From: Cryobacterium glaciale
GTDB lineage: Bacteria; Actinomycetota; Actinomycetes; Actinomycetales; Microbacteriaceae
DNA: 64,000 bases
Assembly (NCBI RefSeq): GCF_004402535.1
Contig: NZ_SOEY01000018.1
Location: forward strand, 62,001 to 126,000
Direction: 5' to 3'
In this document: positions 52,431 through 62,080 of the stretch, piece after piece
How the letters are laid out: every line of letters starts with the position of its first letter
Numbering within the stretch: the stretch's first letter is position 1
Program-made: the position numbers and the translations under genes
Notes under the pieces: generated by a model
Told to the model about the DNA's origin: nothing
Databases searched by the model: none
What the model saw: the letters and a program-made list of their open reading frames with translations, nothing else

Positions 52431-54281
52431 CTAGTCCTTGAGGTGGTAGCGCACGCTAGCGAGCTCGGCGCGCAGTGCCGGCGGCACCTTGTCGCCGAAC
52501 TTGTCGAAGTATTCCTCGGTGAGGTCGCACTCGGCGAGCCAGCTGTTCTGGTCGATCGCGAACAGCTGGTCGACGGCTTCCTTCGACAGGTCGAGACCGT
52601 CGAGGTTCAAGCCGTCCTCGGCCGGGAGCAGGCCGATCGGGGTGTCGACGGCGTCGGCGGTGCCCTCGATGCGGCGAATCATCCACTCGAGAACCCGCGA
52701 GTTCTCGCCGAATCCAGGCCAGATGAAGTTGCCGTCAGGGCCCTTGCGGAACCAGTTCACCTGGAAGATGGCCGGAGCGTTGGTGCCGAGCTCCTTGCCG
52801 ACCTTGAGCCAGTGGCCCCAGTAGTCGGCCATGTTGTAGCCGCAGAAGGGGAGCATCGCAAACGGGTCACGACGCAGCTCGCCGACGATGCCGTCAGCGG
52901 CCGCGGTCTTCTCGGACGAGATCGTGGCGCCCATGAATACGCCGTGCTTCCAGCTGCGCGCCTGAGCGACCAGCGGGACGTTGGTCGCCCGACGGCCACC
53001 GAAGACGATGGCGTCGATCGGCACGCCGCCGGCAGCTTCCCAGTCGTCAGCGATCGACGGGCACTGGGCGGCCGCAACGGTGAAGCGCGAGTTCGGGTGG
53101 GCGGCGGTGCGGCCGGACCCGGGAGTCCAGTCCTTGCCCTGCCAGTCGATCAGGTGCTCGGGAGCCTTGTCGGTGAGGCCTTCCCACCAGACATCTCCGT
53201 CGTCGCGCAGGGCGACGTTAGTGAAAATGGTGTTGCCCCACATGGTGGAGACGGCCGTGGGGTTGGTGGTTTCACCGGTTCCGGGGGCGACTCCGAAGAA
53301 GCCGGCCTCGGGGTTGATCGCCCAGAGACGGCCATCTTCACCCTGGCGCAGCCAGGCGATATCGTCGCCGATGGTCTCGACCTGCCAGCCGGGAATGGTC
53401 GGGCGCAGCATCGACAGGTTCGTCTTGCCACACGCCGACGGGAACGCGGCAGCGACGTGGAACACGCCGCCCTCCGGGGAGATCAGCTTGATGAGCAGCA
53501 TGTGCTCGGCGAGCCAGCCCTCGTCCCGGCCCATCACCGACGCGATGCGCAGGGCGAAGGACTTCTTGGAGAGCAGGGCGTTTCCGCCGTAGCCGGAGCC
53601 GTAGGACCACACCTCGCGGGTGTCGGGGAACTGCACGATGTACTTGTCGTCGTTGCAGGGCCATTCCACGTCGGGGCGGGTGATGCCCGACTGGTCGACG
53701 AGCGGGTAACCGACGCTGTGCACGGTGTGCACCCACGGGTCGCCGGCCTCGATCATGGTCAGCACGGTCTCGCCCATGCGGGTCATGATGCCCATGTTGA
53801 GCACGACGTAGGGGGAATCGGTGATCTCGACGCCGAGCTGCGAGATGGGGCCGCCGAGCGGGCCCATCGAGAACGGCACGATGTACATGGTGCGGCCGCG
53901 CATGCTGCCGGCGAAGACGCCGCGCAGTTCGGCGCGCATCGCGGACGGTTCGGCCCAGTTGTTGGTGGGGCCGGCATCCGCTTCATCGGTGGAGCAGATG
54001 AACGTGCGGCCCTCGACGCGGGCGACGTCCTTCGGGTCGGTGCGGGCGAGGAAGCTGTTGGGGCGCCATTCCGGGTTGAGGCGGATGAGCTGGCCGGAGG
54101 CGACGAGCAGTTTGGAGAGCTCGTTGGCTTCACGCTTGGAACCGTCGCACCAGACGATCGCGTCGGGTTCGGTCAGGCGGGCGATCTCATCGACCCAGGC
54201 CTGCAGGTTGGGGTCCGTGCTGCCCGTTCGCTTCGAGTCGGCATCCCCATTGGTCTGGAGGGACGAGTTGGTGAGGGTCAT
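52431..54281 (-). CDS. pckG: Phosphoenolpyruvate carboxykinase (GTP)
   Basis: This 616-residue enzyme has the GTP-PEPCK active-site signature [12 protein letters not shown] with the mobile Cys, plus [34 protein letters not shown] and the Mn-binding GDDIAWL. It converts oxaloacetate and GTP to PEP, the first step of gluconeogenesis, needed for growth on acetate, fatty acids or succinate. It is divergent from a RamB-like regulator over a 179-base intergenic region. Confidence 0.97.
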   Translation of the reverse strand: MTLTNSSLQTNGDADSKRTGSTDPNLQAWVDEIARLTEPDAIVWCDGSKREANELSKLLVASGQLIRLNPEWRPNSFLARTDPKDVARVEGRTFICSTDEADAGPTNNWAEPSAMRAELRGVFAGSMRGRTMYIVPFSMGPLGGPISQLGVEITDSPYVVLNMGIMTRMGETVLTMIEAGDPWVHTVHSVGYPLVDQSGITRPDVEWPCNDDKYIVQFPDTREVWSYGSGYGGNALLSKKSFALRIASVMGRDEGWLAEHMLLIKLISPEGGVFHVAAAFPSACGKTNLSMLRPTIPGWQVETIGDDIAWLRQGEDGRLWAINPEAGFFGVAPGTGETTNPTAVSTMWGNTIFTNVALRDDGDVWWEGLTDKAPEHLIDWQGKDWTPGSGRTAAHPNSRFTVAAAQCPSIADDWEAAGGVPIDAIVFGGRRATNVPLVAQARSWKHGVFMGATISSEKTAAADGIVGELRRDPFAMLPFCGYNMADYWGHWLKVGKELGTNAPAIFQVNWFRKGPDGNFIWPGFGENSRVLEWMIRRIEGTADAVDTPIGLLPAEDGLNLDGLDLSKEAVDQLFAIDQNSWLAECDLTEEYFDKFGDKVPPALRAELASVRYHLKD

Positions 54282-54313
54282 TTTCTGGCCTTTCCGTACG
54301 GCTCGGGTAGGTG

Positions 54314-54321
54314 CAAATTTG
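54314..54321. promoter_or_regulatory. Candidate RamB-type operator in the pckG/regulator gap
   Basis: The gap contains TGCAAATTTG with the perfect palindrome CAAATTTG, about 33 bases before the pckG start. RamB in corynebacteria binds sites with a TTTGCAAA-like core, so this is a plausible but weak match. Additional AT-rich words (GTAAATTTCGGC, CTACAAATC) lie between it and the regulator start. Confidence 0.35.
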
Positions 54322-54460
54322 TGGAACGTCGGGCTGCGTTGCTGTGTGACGTTGCGTGCGGCCGTAAATTTCGGCTACAAATCAAGGATGGCCCCCTTTG
54401 AGAGGCAGAACCTGCGATATTGCTGGTTAAGAATTCGCGTTCTTTAGATATTGTTAAGGA

Positions 54461-55903
54461 ATGTCACCTCAGCCTTCGGATCTGATCACCCTCGGCCATC
54501 GCATCCGCCATTTTCGGGGCGAGCGCGGTCTCACCCTCGACCAGCTCGGTGCACGCGTCAGCCTGGCTGGCAGCCAGCTCTCGCTGATCGAGAACGGCCG
54601 CCGCGAACCGAAACTCTCCACCCTGCAGGACCTCGCGACCGCGCTGTCGGTCGACCTGACCGAACTCCTGCGCCGGGAGGCACCGAACAATCGAGCGGCG
54701 CTCGAGATCGAACTTGATCGGGCCCAAAAAAATCCGCTCTATGGGGCCCTCGGCCTGCCCCTGGTGAAGGTGACCAAGGGGATGCCGCTGCCCGCCATCG
54801 AATCACTGCTCGGCCTGCACCGCGAACTGTCCCGCCGGGCCAGCGAGGCCATCGCGACCCCGGAGGAAGCCCGTCGTGCCAATACCGAATTGCGTGAGCG
54901 GATGCGTGAACAGGGCAACTACATGCCCGAGATCGAGGAACTGGTCGAGGAACGGGTGCGCGCGAGCGGGCACGTGTCGGGCGCTCTCACGCACCGCGAG
55001 GTCAGTGTCATGGCCGATCAGCTCGGTTTCAGCCTCATCTACGTGAACGATCTGCCCAACTCCACCCGGTCGGTCACCGACCTCGCCAACGGACGTATCT
55101 ACCTGCCGCCGGCCTCGATTCCCGGCGGGCACGGTCTGCGGTCGATGGCGTTGCAGGCGATGGGCCACCGTCTGCTCGGGCACGAACGACCCGCCAGCTA
55201 CGCCGAGTTTCTCTGGCAGCGGCTCGAGATCAACTATTTCGCGGCGGCCTGTTTGATGCCGCGCGAGGCATCCGTTGCCTTTCTGTCCAACGCGAAGCAG
55301 GAACGCGAGCTAGCCGTGGAGGATTTTCGTGATGCCTTCGGCGTAACCCATGAGGCGGCAGCACTGCGGCTGACCAACCTGGCCACCTCGCACCTCGATA
55401 TGACGCTGCATTTTCTGCGGGTCAACGGCGACGGCGCCCTGCAGAAGGGGTATGAGAACGACGACCTGCCGTTTCCGGTGGACGTCACGGGCTCGATCGA
55501 GGGCCAGTATGTCTGCAAGCAGTGGAGCGCGCGCAGCGCCTTCACCCACACCAACCGCACCACCGAGTTCTACCAGTACACCGACACCCCGGCCGGCACG
55601 TACTGGTCGGCGACGCAGACCGGTTCAACGGATGCCGGCGAGTTCTCGATCAGCGTCGGAGTCCCGTTCGCGCAGGCAAAGTGGTTTCGTGGGCGGGAGA
55701 CCACGCAGCGCACGGTGTCGCGTTGCCCCGATGAGTCGTGCTGTCGCCGGCCGAACGCGGACGCGGCCGCGCGCTGGGCCGGACGAGCCTGGCCGAGCGC
55801 CCGGCTGCACGCGCACGTGCTGTCACCGCTGCCGTCCGGCACCTTTCCGGGCGTGGACGACTCCGAGGTGTACGCGTTTTTGGAGGCGCACGCGGCGGAG
55901 TAA
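54461..55903 (+). CDS. RamB-like XRE/ScfR transcriptional regulator
   Basis: This 480-residue protein has an N-terminal XRE helix-turn-helix (GHRIRHFRGERGLTLDQLGARVSLAGSQLSLIENGRREPKLSTLQDLATALSV). A central region carries an IrrE/ImmA-like fold with GHRLLGHERP. The C-terminal short-chain acyl regulator domain has CPDESCCRRP, a possible metal or thiol site. RamB-type proteins control acetate, propionate and glyoxylate genes in response to acyl-CoA metabolism. The divergent pckG is its obvious target by position. The ATG has AAGGA directly adjacent, so the mRNA may be very short-leadered. Confidence 0.88.
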   Translation: MSPQPSDLITLGHRIRHFRGERGLTLDQLGARVSLAGSQLSLIENGRREPKLSTLQDLATALSVDLTELLRREAPNNRAALEIELDRAQKNPLYGALGLPLVKVTKGMPLPAIESLLGLHRELSRRASEAIATPEEARRANTELRERMREQGNYMPEIEELVEERVRASGHVSGALTHREVSVMADQLGFSLIYVNDLPNSTRSVTDLANGRIYLPPASIPGGHGLRSMALQAMGHRLLGHERPASYAEFLWQRLEINYFAAACLMPREASVAFLSNAKQERELAVEDFRDAFGVTHEAAALRLTNLATSHLDMTLHFLRVNGDGALQKGYENDDLPFPVDVTGSIEGQYVCKQWSARSAFTHTNRTTEFYQYTDTPAGTYWSATQTGSTDAGEFSISVGVPFAQAKWFRGRETTQRTVSRCPDESCCRRPNADAAARWAGRAWPSARLHAHVLSPLPSGTFPGVDDSEVYAFLEAHAAE

Positions 55904-56069
55904 CTGGTGGCGCGGCGTTCGGCCCGCCTGGCGCTGACGTTTGTTGCAGCCGCGGCCCGGACTGCTGGCGCGCGTGGCAGGCCAGCCGCGCGCGCAGGTT
56001 TCAGGCGCGCAGGCTGCATCCGCTCGTGGTGCGCGCAGGTTGTGGGCGCGCGACCAGAGTTCGCGGAGG

Positions 56070-56690
56070 TCAGGGCGCCAGGGTGCCGGCCGGCAGGGCG
56101 AGTTCGTGCTCGACGATCGTGCGGACGAGGGGCCGCTGGGTGCGGGCGTCGCCGTAGCGCACTGTGGCGTGGGCGGTGAGTCCATCGATGATCCCGAGCA
56201 ACTGCCAGGCCAGGGCGGGCGCGTCATCGACCGCGTATTCGTCGCGGGTCACGCCCTCCTCGAGCAGGTCGACCAGAAATTTCTGCCAGGCATCCATTTG
56301 GCGACCTACCTCGGCGGCGAGCGCCGGGTTTCGCCGACCGAGGCTCCAGGCGTCGAGCCAGACTGCGGTGACCGTGCTGCGCTCAGGGCCGAGCAGGGTA
56401 TCGATCAGGGCGGCGAGGGCGTGCACCGATGTGCGGCAGGCGCCCAGCTCAGTGGCCACCTCGTCGATCTCGGCCGCAACGATCGCGCCGAAAGTGCTGG
56501 CAACCAGCACATTCATGCTGGGCTGGTAGTGCGCGACCAGGGCGGGCGCCACCCCGACGCGAGCGGCGACCGCGCGCACCGTGACGGCGGCAAGCCCCTC
56601 GGTCAGGGCGATCTGGCGGGCGGCCAGAGCGATCTCCGCGGCCCGCTCGGCGGGAGTCTTGCGCCGGTTGCGGGCGGAAAGTGTTGACAT
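56070..56690 (-). CDS. TetR-family regulator
   Basis: This 206-residue regulator has an N-terminal helix-turn-helix (RAAEIALAARQIALTEGLAAVTVRAVAARVGVAPALVAHYQPSMNVLVASTF) and a larger ligand-binding domain. Divergent orientation to the agmatine genes, with operator-like repeats between them, suggests that it represses them and responds to agmatine or a polyamine. The start was set at ATG 56690 (MSTLSARN), because the upstream 14 codons of open frame cover the promoter repeats. The 163 bases before it, at 55907-56069, hold several GCGCGCAGG-like direct repeats but no gene that I can support. Confidence 0.85.
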   Translation of the reverse strand: MSTLSARNRRKTPAERAAEIALAARQIALTEGLAAVTVRAVAARVGVAPALVAHYQPSMNVLVASTFGAIVAAEIDEVATELGACRTSVHALAALIDTLLGPERSTVTAVWLDAWSLGRRNPALAAEVGRQMDAWQKFLVDLLEEGVTRDEYAVDDAPALAWQLLGIIDGLTAHATVRYGDARTQRPLVRTIVEHELALPAGTLAP

Positions 56691-56740
56691 GGGACCCCAG
56701 TGTATATAGTTTGGGACCCAGTTGTTGATCACTTGGTCAA
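56690..56740. promoter_or_regulatory. Operator/promoter region between tetR and the agmatine genes
   Basis: Two direct copies of TGGGACC(C)CAG (56690-56700 and 56712-56721) flank a TATATA box. A pseudo-palindrome TTGATCACTTGGTCAA (56725-56740, arms TTGATCA/TGGTCAA) follows. Either element fits a TetR-family operator. The first copy begins at the regulator's own start codon, consistent with autoregulation. Confidence 0.55.
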
Positions 56741-56761
56741 TAAGAGCCCCAGGAGAACAAG

Positions 56762-57745
56762 ATGCGCCTGATCGAGGCCCCAGCCAACCCCGCCTCGCCC
56801 ACCCGGGTGCAGCAGCCCGACCGCCTCCCCCTGCGCGTCGGTCTCGTGCAGCATCGCTGGCACGCCGAGGAGGCGACGCTTCGGGCCGAGCTGGCCGAAG
56901 GCATCCATCTGGCGGCCGAGGCCGGCGCCCTCATCGTCTTTCTGCCCGAGCTCACTCTCCGCAAATACCCGGGCAACGTGCGGGCCACCGGAACGCCGAA
57001 AGCGGATGCCGAACCGCTCCGGGACGGCCCGACCTTCGCCTTCGCGGCCGCCCAGGCCCGGCTGCACAACGTGATCGTGCACGCCTCGCTGTTCGAACAG
57101 CCCACGTCCACCGATGCCCCCGACGACCCACGCGGCTACAACACGGCCATCCTGGTGTCGCCGAGCGGCGAGCTGCTCGGCCGCACCCGCAAGACCCACA
57201 TCCCGGTCACCGCCGGCTACTACGAGGACACCTACTTTCGGCCGGGGCCGGCCGAGGACGCCTACCCGGTCTACGAGGCGGCCGGAGCACGCCTCGGGCT
57301 GCCGACCTGCTGGGACGAATGGTTTCCCGAAGTCTCCCGGCTGTACGGGCTCGGCGGCGCCGAAATTCTGGCCTACCCCACCGCGATCGGGTCGGAACCA
57401 CTGTTTCCCGGCTTCGACACGCAGCCGATCTGGCAGCAGGTCATCGCGGCCAACGGCATCACGAGCGGACTGTTCATGGTCGTGCCGAACCGGCACGGCG
57501 ACGAGGGCGACCTCACCTTCTATGGCTCGTCGTTCATCTCCGACCCGTTCGGACGGGTGCTCGTGCAGGCGCCGCGCGGCGAGTCCGTGGCGCTCGTGGC
57601 CGATCTCGACCTGGCCCAGCGCGAGGAGTGGCTCACCCTGTTCCCCTTCCTGGCCACTCGTCGGCCCGACAGTTACGGGCGGCTGGCGGCGGCGGTCGAC
57701 CCGGCGCATCCGTTCGGTTCGGCCGCCACCGGGGCCACCGCATGA
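56762..57745 (+). CDS. aguB: N-carbamoylputrescine amidase-like carbon-nitrogen hydrolase
   Basis: This 327-residue nitrilase-superfamily enzyme has the triad Glu in FLPELTLRKYP, Lys in GRTRKTHIPVTAGYYEDTYFRPG and Cys in LGLPTCWDEWFPEVSR. The EDTYFRPG and CWDEWFPE stretches match AguB. It hydrolyses N-carbamoylputrescine to putrescine, carbon dioxide and ammonia. GGAGAAC precedes the ATG. Its TGA overlaps the agmatine deiminase start, so the two enzymes of the pathway are coupled. Confidence 0.9.
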   Translation: MRLIEAPANPASPTRVQQPDRLPLRVGLVQHRWHAEEATLRAELAEGIHLAAEAGALIVFLPELTLRKYPGNVRATGTPKADAEPLRDGPTFAFAAAQARLHNVIVHASLFEQPTSTDAPDDPRGYNTAILVSPSGELLGRTRKTHIPVTAGYYEDTYFRPGPAEDAYPVYEAAGARLGLPTCWDEWFPEVSRLYGLGGAEILAYPTAIGSEPLFPGFDTQPIWQQVIAANGITSGLFMVVPNRHGDEGDLTFYGSSFISDPFGRVLVQAPRGESVALVADLDLAQREEWLTLFPFLATRRPDSYGRLAAAVDPAHPFGSAATGATA

Positions 57746-58770
57746 TCTGGCGGATGCCGGCCGAAACGGCGCCGCAGGACCGCGTGTGGATGGCGTTTCC
57801 GGCCGGCGGTTACACGCTCGGCGACACCGCGGCCGAAGCCCACGAGGCGCGCAGCACCTGGGCCGCCGTCGCGCACGCGATCAGCGACTTCGAACCGGTG
57901 ACCATGGTCGTGGACCCGGCGGCCCGCGCCGGTGCCGTCCGCTACCTGTCGGCCGACATGGAGGTACTCGAGGCTCCGCTCAACGACAGCTGGATGCGCG
58001 ACATCGGCCCGAGCTTCGTGCACGACGCACAAGGCCGGCTCGGCGCCGTCGACTGGACCTTCAACGGCTGGGGCGGCCAGGACTGGGCCAGCTGGGACGA
58101 AGACGAGTCCATCGGCCGTTTTGTCGCGGATGCCGCCGGCGCGACCACCGTGCCATCGACCCTCGTGAACGAGGGCGGCGGCATTCACGTCGACGGCGCG
58201 GGCACCGTGTTCGCGACCCACAGCGTGCAACTCGACCCCGGACGCAACCCCGGCGCCACGCGGGCCTCGGTGGAGGCCGAACTGCGGCGCACGATCGGCG
58301 CCGAGCATGTGGTCTGGCTGCCGCGCGGCCTCACCCGCGACCAGGCACGCTTCGGCACCCGCGGCCACATCGACATGGTCGCCGCCCTGCCGTCGCCCGG
58401 CACGATCCTGCTGCACGCGCAGAACGATCCTGTGCACCCCGACTACCGGCTCACCCGCGAATTGCGGAACCTGCTGGCCGATGCGCACGATGCGGCCGGG
58501 CGGCCCTTCACGATCATCGACCTGCCGGCGCCCGCCGCGGTCCGCGACACGGAGGGGTTCGTGGACTACAACTACGTCAACCACCTCGTGGTCAACGGCG
58601 GTGTCATTGCCTGCAGCTTCGGCGAGGAACGGGCCGATGCCGTGGCCCACGATCTGCTGGCGGCCGCCTATCCGGGGCGCCGGGTGGTGTCGGTCGACGC
58701 ACGGCCGCTGTTCGCGCGCGGCGGCGGCATCCACTGCATCACGCAGCAGCAGCCGACCTCGCCCGCCTGA
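57742..58770 (+). CDS. aguA: Agmatine deiminase
   Basis: This 342-residue PPAD-family enzyme has MPAETAPQDRVWMAFP, the active-site NDSWMRDIGPSFV, VNEGGGIHVDGAGTVFAT, the catalytic His in RGHIDMVA and the nucleophile Cys near the end in GGGIHCITQQQP. It converts agmatine to N-carbamoylputrescine, the substrate of AguB. The start ATG 57742 lies in the ATGA overlap with aguB. A much longer open frame through this region is a shadow. Confidence 0.94.
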   Translation: MIWRMPAETAPQDRVWMAFPAGGYTLGDTAAEAHEARSTWAAVAHAISDFEPVTMVVDPAARAGAVRYLSADMEVLEAPLNDSWMRDIGPSFVHDAQGRLGAVDWTFNGWGGQDWASWDEDESIGRFVADAAGATTVPSTLVNEGGGIHVDGAGTVFATHSVQLDPGRNPGATRASVEAELRRTIGAEHVVWLPRGLTRDQARFGTRGHIDMVAALPSPGTILLHAQNDPVHPDYRLTRELRNLLADAHDAAGRPFTIIDLPAPAAVRDTEGFVDYNYVNHLVVNGGVIACSFGEERADAVAHDLLAAAYPGRRVVSVDARPLFARGGGIHCITQQQPTSPA

Positions 58771-58784
58771 TCAGGCCTGATCGG

Positions 58785-59084
58785 TCAGGAGGCCGTGGCA
58801 ACCCGCCGATTGTGCCAGGCTCGAATCACGATGAACGGAACCAGCACGGCCGCGATGAGCAGCACGAAAGCCCAGGCGCCGATGTCCGGCGTCATGAGGT
58901 TCGCTCCCCAGATCACGAGCGCGACGGCTCCGACGTTCAACAGAACGGATGCCCGCGGCCGGCTCGGCGGGCTGGCGAACAGGGGCAGCGGCGTCGTCGG
59001 GTTTGCCCGGGCCACGAGCAGAACACCGAAGGTACCGCAGGCGAACCCGGCGAGTACGAGAATCGTGCCGAAGATGACTGCCAT
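58785..59084 (-). CDS. Small membrane protein, hypothetical
   Basis: This 99-residue protein has three predicted helices (VIFGTILVLAGFACGTFGVLLVARA; VLLNVGAVALVIWGANLM; GAWAFVLLIAAVLVPFIVIRAW) and a short basic tail. No family is recognised. It is convergent with the agmatine deiminase gene (14 bases apart) and lies 42 bases after the SDR gene on the same strand, so it could be the last gene of that operon. Confidence 0.6.
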   Translation of the reverse strand: MAVIFGTILVLAGFACGTFGVLLVARANPTTPLPLFASPPSRPRASVLLNVGAVALVIWGANLMTPDIGAWAFVLLIAAVLVPFIVIRAWHNRRVATAS

Positions 59085-59126
59085 GCGGTTGATCCCCTAC
59101 TGAGTCGTTACCTCGACCCTACAGTC

Positions 59127-59909
59127 CTACTTCGGCTGCATCCGAATCGCACCGTCCAGCCGGATGGTTTCCCCATTCAGCATGGGATTCTCAACGATAT
59201 GCCGCACCAGGAATGCGAACTCCTCAGGGTCGCCCAGCCGGGACGGATGCGGCACCTGGCCGCCGAGGGAGTCCCGCACCGGCTGCGGCAGGCCCTGCAG
59301 CATGGGGGTGTCGAAGAGGCCGGGCGCAATGGACACGACCCGAATCAGGCTCTGCGCGAATTCGCGGGCCAGCGGCAGGGTCATCGCGGCGACGCCGCCC
59401 TTGGACGCAGCATAGGCCGCCTGCCCGATCTGCCCGTCGAAGGCGGCGACCGAGGCGGTGTTGACAATGACACCACGCTCGGCGCCGCCCTGCCGGTCAG
59501 GGTCACCGAGGGGTTCGGTACGCTGCATCGCCGCCGCGGCCAGCCGCACGACGTTGAAGGTACCCACGAGGTTGATGCGAATGGCCCGTTCGAATTCTTC
59601 GAGCGGCAGCGGGCCGTCGCGGCCGATCGTGCGGGCACCGGGCGCAATGCCGGCGCAATTGACCACGATGCGCAGCGGCGCCAACGCCACTGCCGCGTCG
59701 ACGGCGGTCTGCACGTCGCCCGCGCTCGTCACATCGCCGGCCACGAACCGGGCCCGGCCACCGAGCGCGGCGGCGATCTCCTCACCCGGAGCGCCCGGAA
59801 GGTCGAGCAACACAACGGAGACCCCGGCTTCGTGCAGCGCGCGAACGCAGGCCAGGCCGAGGCCGGACGCGCCTCCGGTGATGAGGGCGGAGCATCCATT
59901 CAGGTTCAT
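59127..59909 (-). CDS. Short-chain dehydrogenase, 3-hydroxyacyl-CoA dehydrogenase type 2-like
   Basis: This 260-residue Rossmann enzyme has the NAD motif [29 protein letters not shown], catalytic Ser in [37 protein letters not shown] with Tyr and Lys, and the C-terminal [40 protein letters not shown]. The last stretch is typical of HSD17B10-like 3-hydroxyacyl-CoA dehydrogenases. It directly follows the thiolase gene with no gap, so the pair likely performs the last two steps of beta-oxidation of some acyl-CoA. Confidence 0.88.
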   Translation of the reverse strand: MNLNGCSALITGGASGLGLACVRALHEAGVSVVLLDLPGAPGEEIAAALGGRARFVAGDVTSAGDVQTAVDAAVALAPLRIVVNCAGIAPGARTIGRDGPLPLEEFERAIRINLVGTFNVVRLAAAAMQRTEPLGDPDRQGGAERGVIVNTASVAAFDGQIGQAAYAASKGGVAAMTLPLAREFAQSLIRVVSIAPGLFDTPMLQGLPQPVRDSLGGQVPHPSRLGDPEEFAFLVRHIVENPMLNGETIRLDGAIRMQPK

Positions 59910-61094
59910 TTAAAGCCTTTCGATCAGCGTGGCATTGGCCATGCCGCCGCCCTCGCACATGGCCTGCAGGCCCCAGCGGCCGCCGGTCATCTCGAGGTGG
60001 TTGAGCAGGGTGCCCAGCAGGCGGGTGCCCGAGGAACCGAGCGCGTGCCCGAGGGCGATGGCGCCGCCGCGCGGATTGAGGCAATCGGGGTCGGCGTGAA
60101 GCTCGCGCAGCCAGGCCAGCGGCACACTCGCGAACGCTTCGTTGACCTCGTAGGCGTCGATGTCGTCGATGCCGAGGCCGGCCCGCGAGAGGATGCGCTG
60201 GGTCGCCGGAATCACGCCGGTCAGCATGAGCAGCGGGTCGCTCCCCACCACGGTGAAGCTGTGAAAGCGGGCGCGCGGGTTGAGGCCGAGCTGTGCGGCC
60301 CGCTTGGCGCTCATGATCAGGGTTGCCGAGGCGCCGTCGGTGAGCGGTGAAGAATTGCCGGCGGTGACGTGCCAGCCGAGCTTCGGAAACCGGGCCGCGA
60401 GGGCGTCGGTGCGAAAGGCGGGGCGGAGGCCCGCGAGCGAGGCGTGCGAGGTGCCGGCGCGAATGGTCTCGTCCTCGCTCACGACGCGGCCATCCGGCCG
60501 GGTGACGGCCACGATCTCTCCCCCGAAGTCGCCGCGTTCGACCGCCGCCGCGGCGAGCCGGTGCGAGCGGGCCGCGTAGTTGTCGAGGGCGTCGCGTCCG
60601 AGGTTCCATTTCTGGTTGATGAGCTCGGCGGAAACGCCCTGATTGACGAGGCCATCGGGGTAGCGCTCGTGCATGAGCGTGCCGAACGGGTCCTGGGAGC
60701 CCGCCGATGACCCGAGCGGAACCCGGCTCATCGACTCGACGCCGCACGCGATGACCACATCAGCGCTGCCGCTCATCACGGCCTGGGCGGCGAAGACGGC
60801 CGCCTGCTGGCTGGAGCCGCACTGCCGGTCGATCGTGATACCGGGAACGGTGTCCGGGAATCCGGCGCTCAGCAGGGCCGTGCGGGTCACGTTGTTGCTC
60901 TGCTCACCGGCCTGGCCGACACAGCCGCCGATCACATCGTCGATCAGCGCCGGATCGAGGTTGTTGCGGCTGACCAGTTCGCGTAGCACGGTGGCCAGAA
61001 GATCAGCCGGATGAATACCGTCGAGCGATCCCCCGGGCTTGCCCCGGCCCGACGGGGTGCGCAGAACGTCGATGATGACAGCTTCATTGCTCAT
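59910..61094 (-). CDS. Acetyl-CoA C-acyltransferase (thiolase)
   Basis: This 394-residue thiolase has the acyl-binding Cys in ITIDRQCGSSQQAAVFAAQ, the catalytic His in GGAIALGHALGSSGTRLLGTLL and the second Cys in CEGGGMANATLI. VNEAFASVPLAW is also typical. It cleaves or forms 3-ketoacyl-CoA. Sequence features fit the degradative/steroid-type thiolases such as FadA relatives, and chain-length preference is unknown. It is first in an operon with the SDR. Confidence 0.93.
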   Translation of the reverse strand: MSNEAVIIDVLRTPSGRGKPGGSLDGIHPADLLATVLRELVSRNNLDPALIDDVIGGCVGQAGEQSNNVTRTALLSAGFPDTVPGITIDRQCGSSQQAAVFAAQAVMSGSADVVIACGVESMSRVPLGSSAGSQDPFGTLMHERYPDGLVNQGVSAELINQKWNLGRDALDNYAARSHRLAAAAVERGDFGGEIVAVTRPDGRVVSEDETIRAGTSHASLAGLRPAFRTDALAARFPKLGWHVTAGNSSPLTDGASATLIMSAKRAAQLGLNPRARFHSFTVVGSDPLLMLTGVIPATQRILSRAGLGIDDIDAYEVNEAFASVPLAWLRELHADPDCLNPRGGAIALGHALGSSGTRLLGTLLNHLEMTGGRWGLQAMCEGGGMANATLIERL

Positions 61095-61156
61095 GACCCC
61101 AGCCTAGGCCCGCGGGGCAGGCACGTCCCCAGCCCTGATCAGCGGATGCGTGCGAG

Positions 61157-61963
61157 TTACCCGGACAGCGCCCACATCGCGACGGCACTCGCCGCGGCGA
61201 CGTTGAGCGAGTCGATGCCGTGCATCATCGGAATCTGCACCACGCTGTCCGCTGCGGCGAGCGCCTCGGGCGTGAGCCCCTCGCCCTCGGCGCCGAGCAG
61301 CAGCGCCAGGCGCTCATGCCGGCTGCCGTCGAAGTCGCGCAGGCTGACCGCTCCGTCGCGCAGGGCAAGGGCGGCCACGTGGAATCCATGCCGGCTGAGC
61401 AGGGCGCGGGTCTCGGTCCAGCCGCCGACCCGAGTCCACGGCACCTGCAACACGGTACCCATCGACACGCGGATGGCCCGCCGGTAGAACGGGTCGGAGC
61501 AGCGGGGCGTGACCAGGATTGCATCCGCTCCGATGGCGCCGGCCGAACGAAAGATGGCGCCGACGTTGGTCGGATCCGACACGTTCTCGAGGATGACGAT
61601 GCGGCGGGCACCGGCCAGCAGGGCGTCGGCGTCCGGCAACTCCGGCCGGTTCATCGCGGCGATCAGGCCGCGGTGCAGAATGTAGCCGGTGAGGTCGGCC
61701 AGCATTTCTCCGGGGCCGACGAACACCGGGACGTCGGCCGCGAAGTCGCCGAGCACCGCGAGCGCCTCGTCGGCCGTGTTGCCGAGCGCGAGCACCGACC
61801 GCGGAATGTGACCTGCGCGCAGGGCCCGCCCGAGCACGAGGGCCGATTCGGCGATGTACAGCCCGTGTTCGGTGCCGCGGGCCTTCTTGAGTGCCACGTC
61901 GGTGAGGTGGGCGTAGTCGACCAGTCGCGGGTCGCTCAGGTCGTCGATCGCGATCAGGGGCAT
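61157..61963 (-). CDS. TrmH/SpoU-family RNA 2'-O-methyltransferase
   Basis: This 268-residue SPOUT enzyme has an N-terminal substrate-binding domain (EHGLYIAESALVLGRALRAG) and the C-terminal trefoil-knot motifs: ILENVSDPTNVGAIFRSAGAIGADAILVTPRCSDPFYRRAIRVSMG, LLLGAEGEGLT and VQIPMMHGIDSLNVAAASAVAMWAL. It uses S-adenosylmethionine to methylate a ribose in rRNA or tRNA. The target is not predictable, although some actinobacterial relatives protect 23S rRNA against antibiotics. The start is ATG at 61963, preceded in frame by a TTG. Confidence 0.9.
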   Translation of the reverse strand: MPLIAIDDLSDPRLVDYAHLTDVALKKARGTEHGLYIAESALVLGRALRAGHIPRSVLALGNTADEALAVLGDFAADVPVFVGPGEMLADLTGYILHRGLIAAMNRPELPDADALLAGARRIVILENVSDPTNVGAIFRSAGAIGADAILVTPRCSDPFYRRAIRVSMGTVLQVPWTRVGGWTETRALLSRHGFHVAALALRDGAVSLRDFDGSRHERLALLLGAEGEGLTPEALAAADSVVQIPMMHGIDSLNVAAASAVAMWALSG

Positions 61964-62080
61964 CCGCAAAGTCTAGCCAAGCGGCCCGCACCCGCCCCGG
62001 CCCTTGCCGGCGCGATCACCTCCCTGGCCGCGCCGCCTACCTGTCCGCGCCCCTCTGCACAGACCGTTACAACATGGTGG

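Noticed and set aside
57114-60350. A 1078-codon open frame on the plus strand
   Set aside because: It runs out of frame through aguB and aguA and then antisense to the SDR and thiolase genes. Its composition is Arg/Ala/Pro-rich without any motif, the usual shadow in GC-rich DNA.
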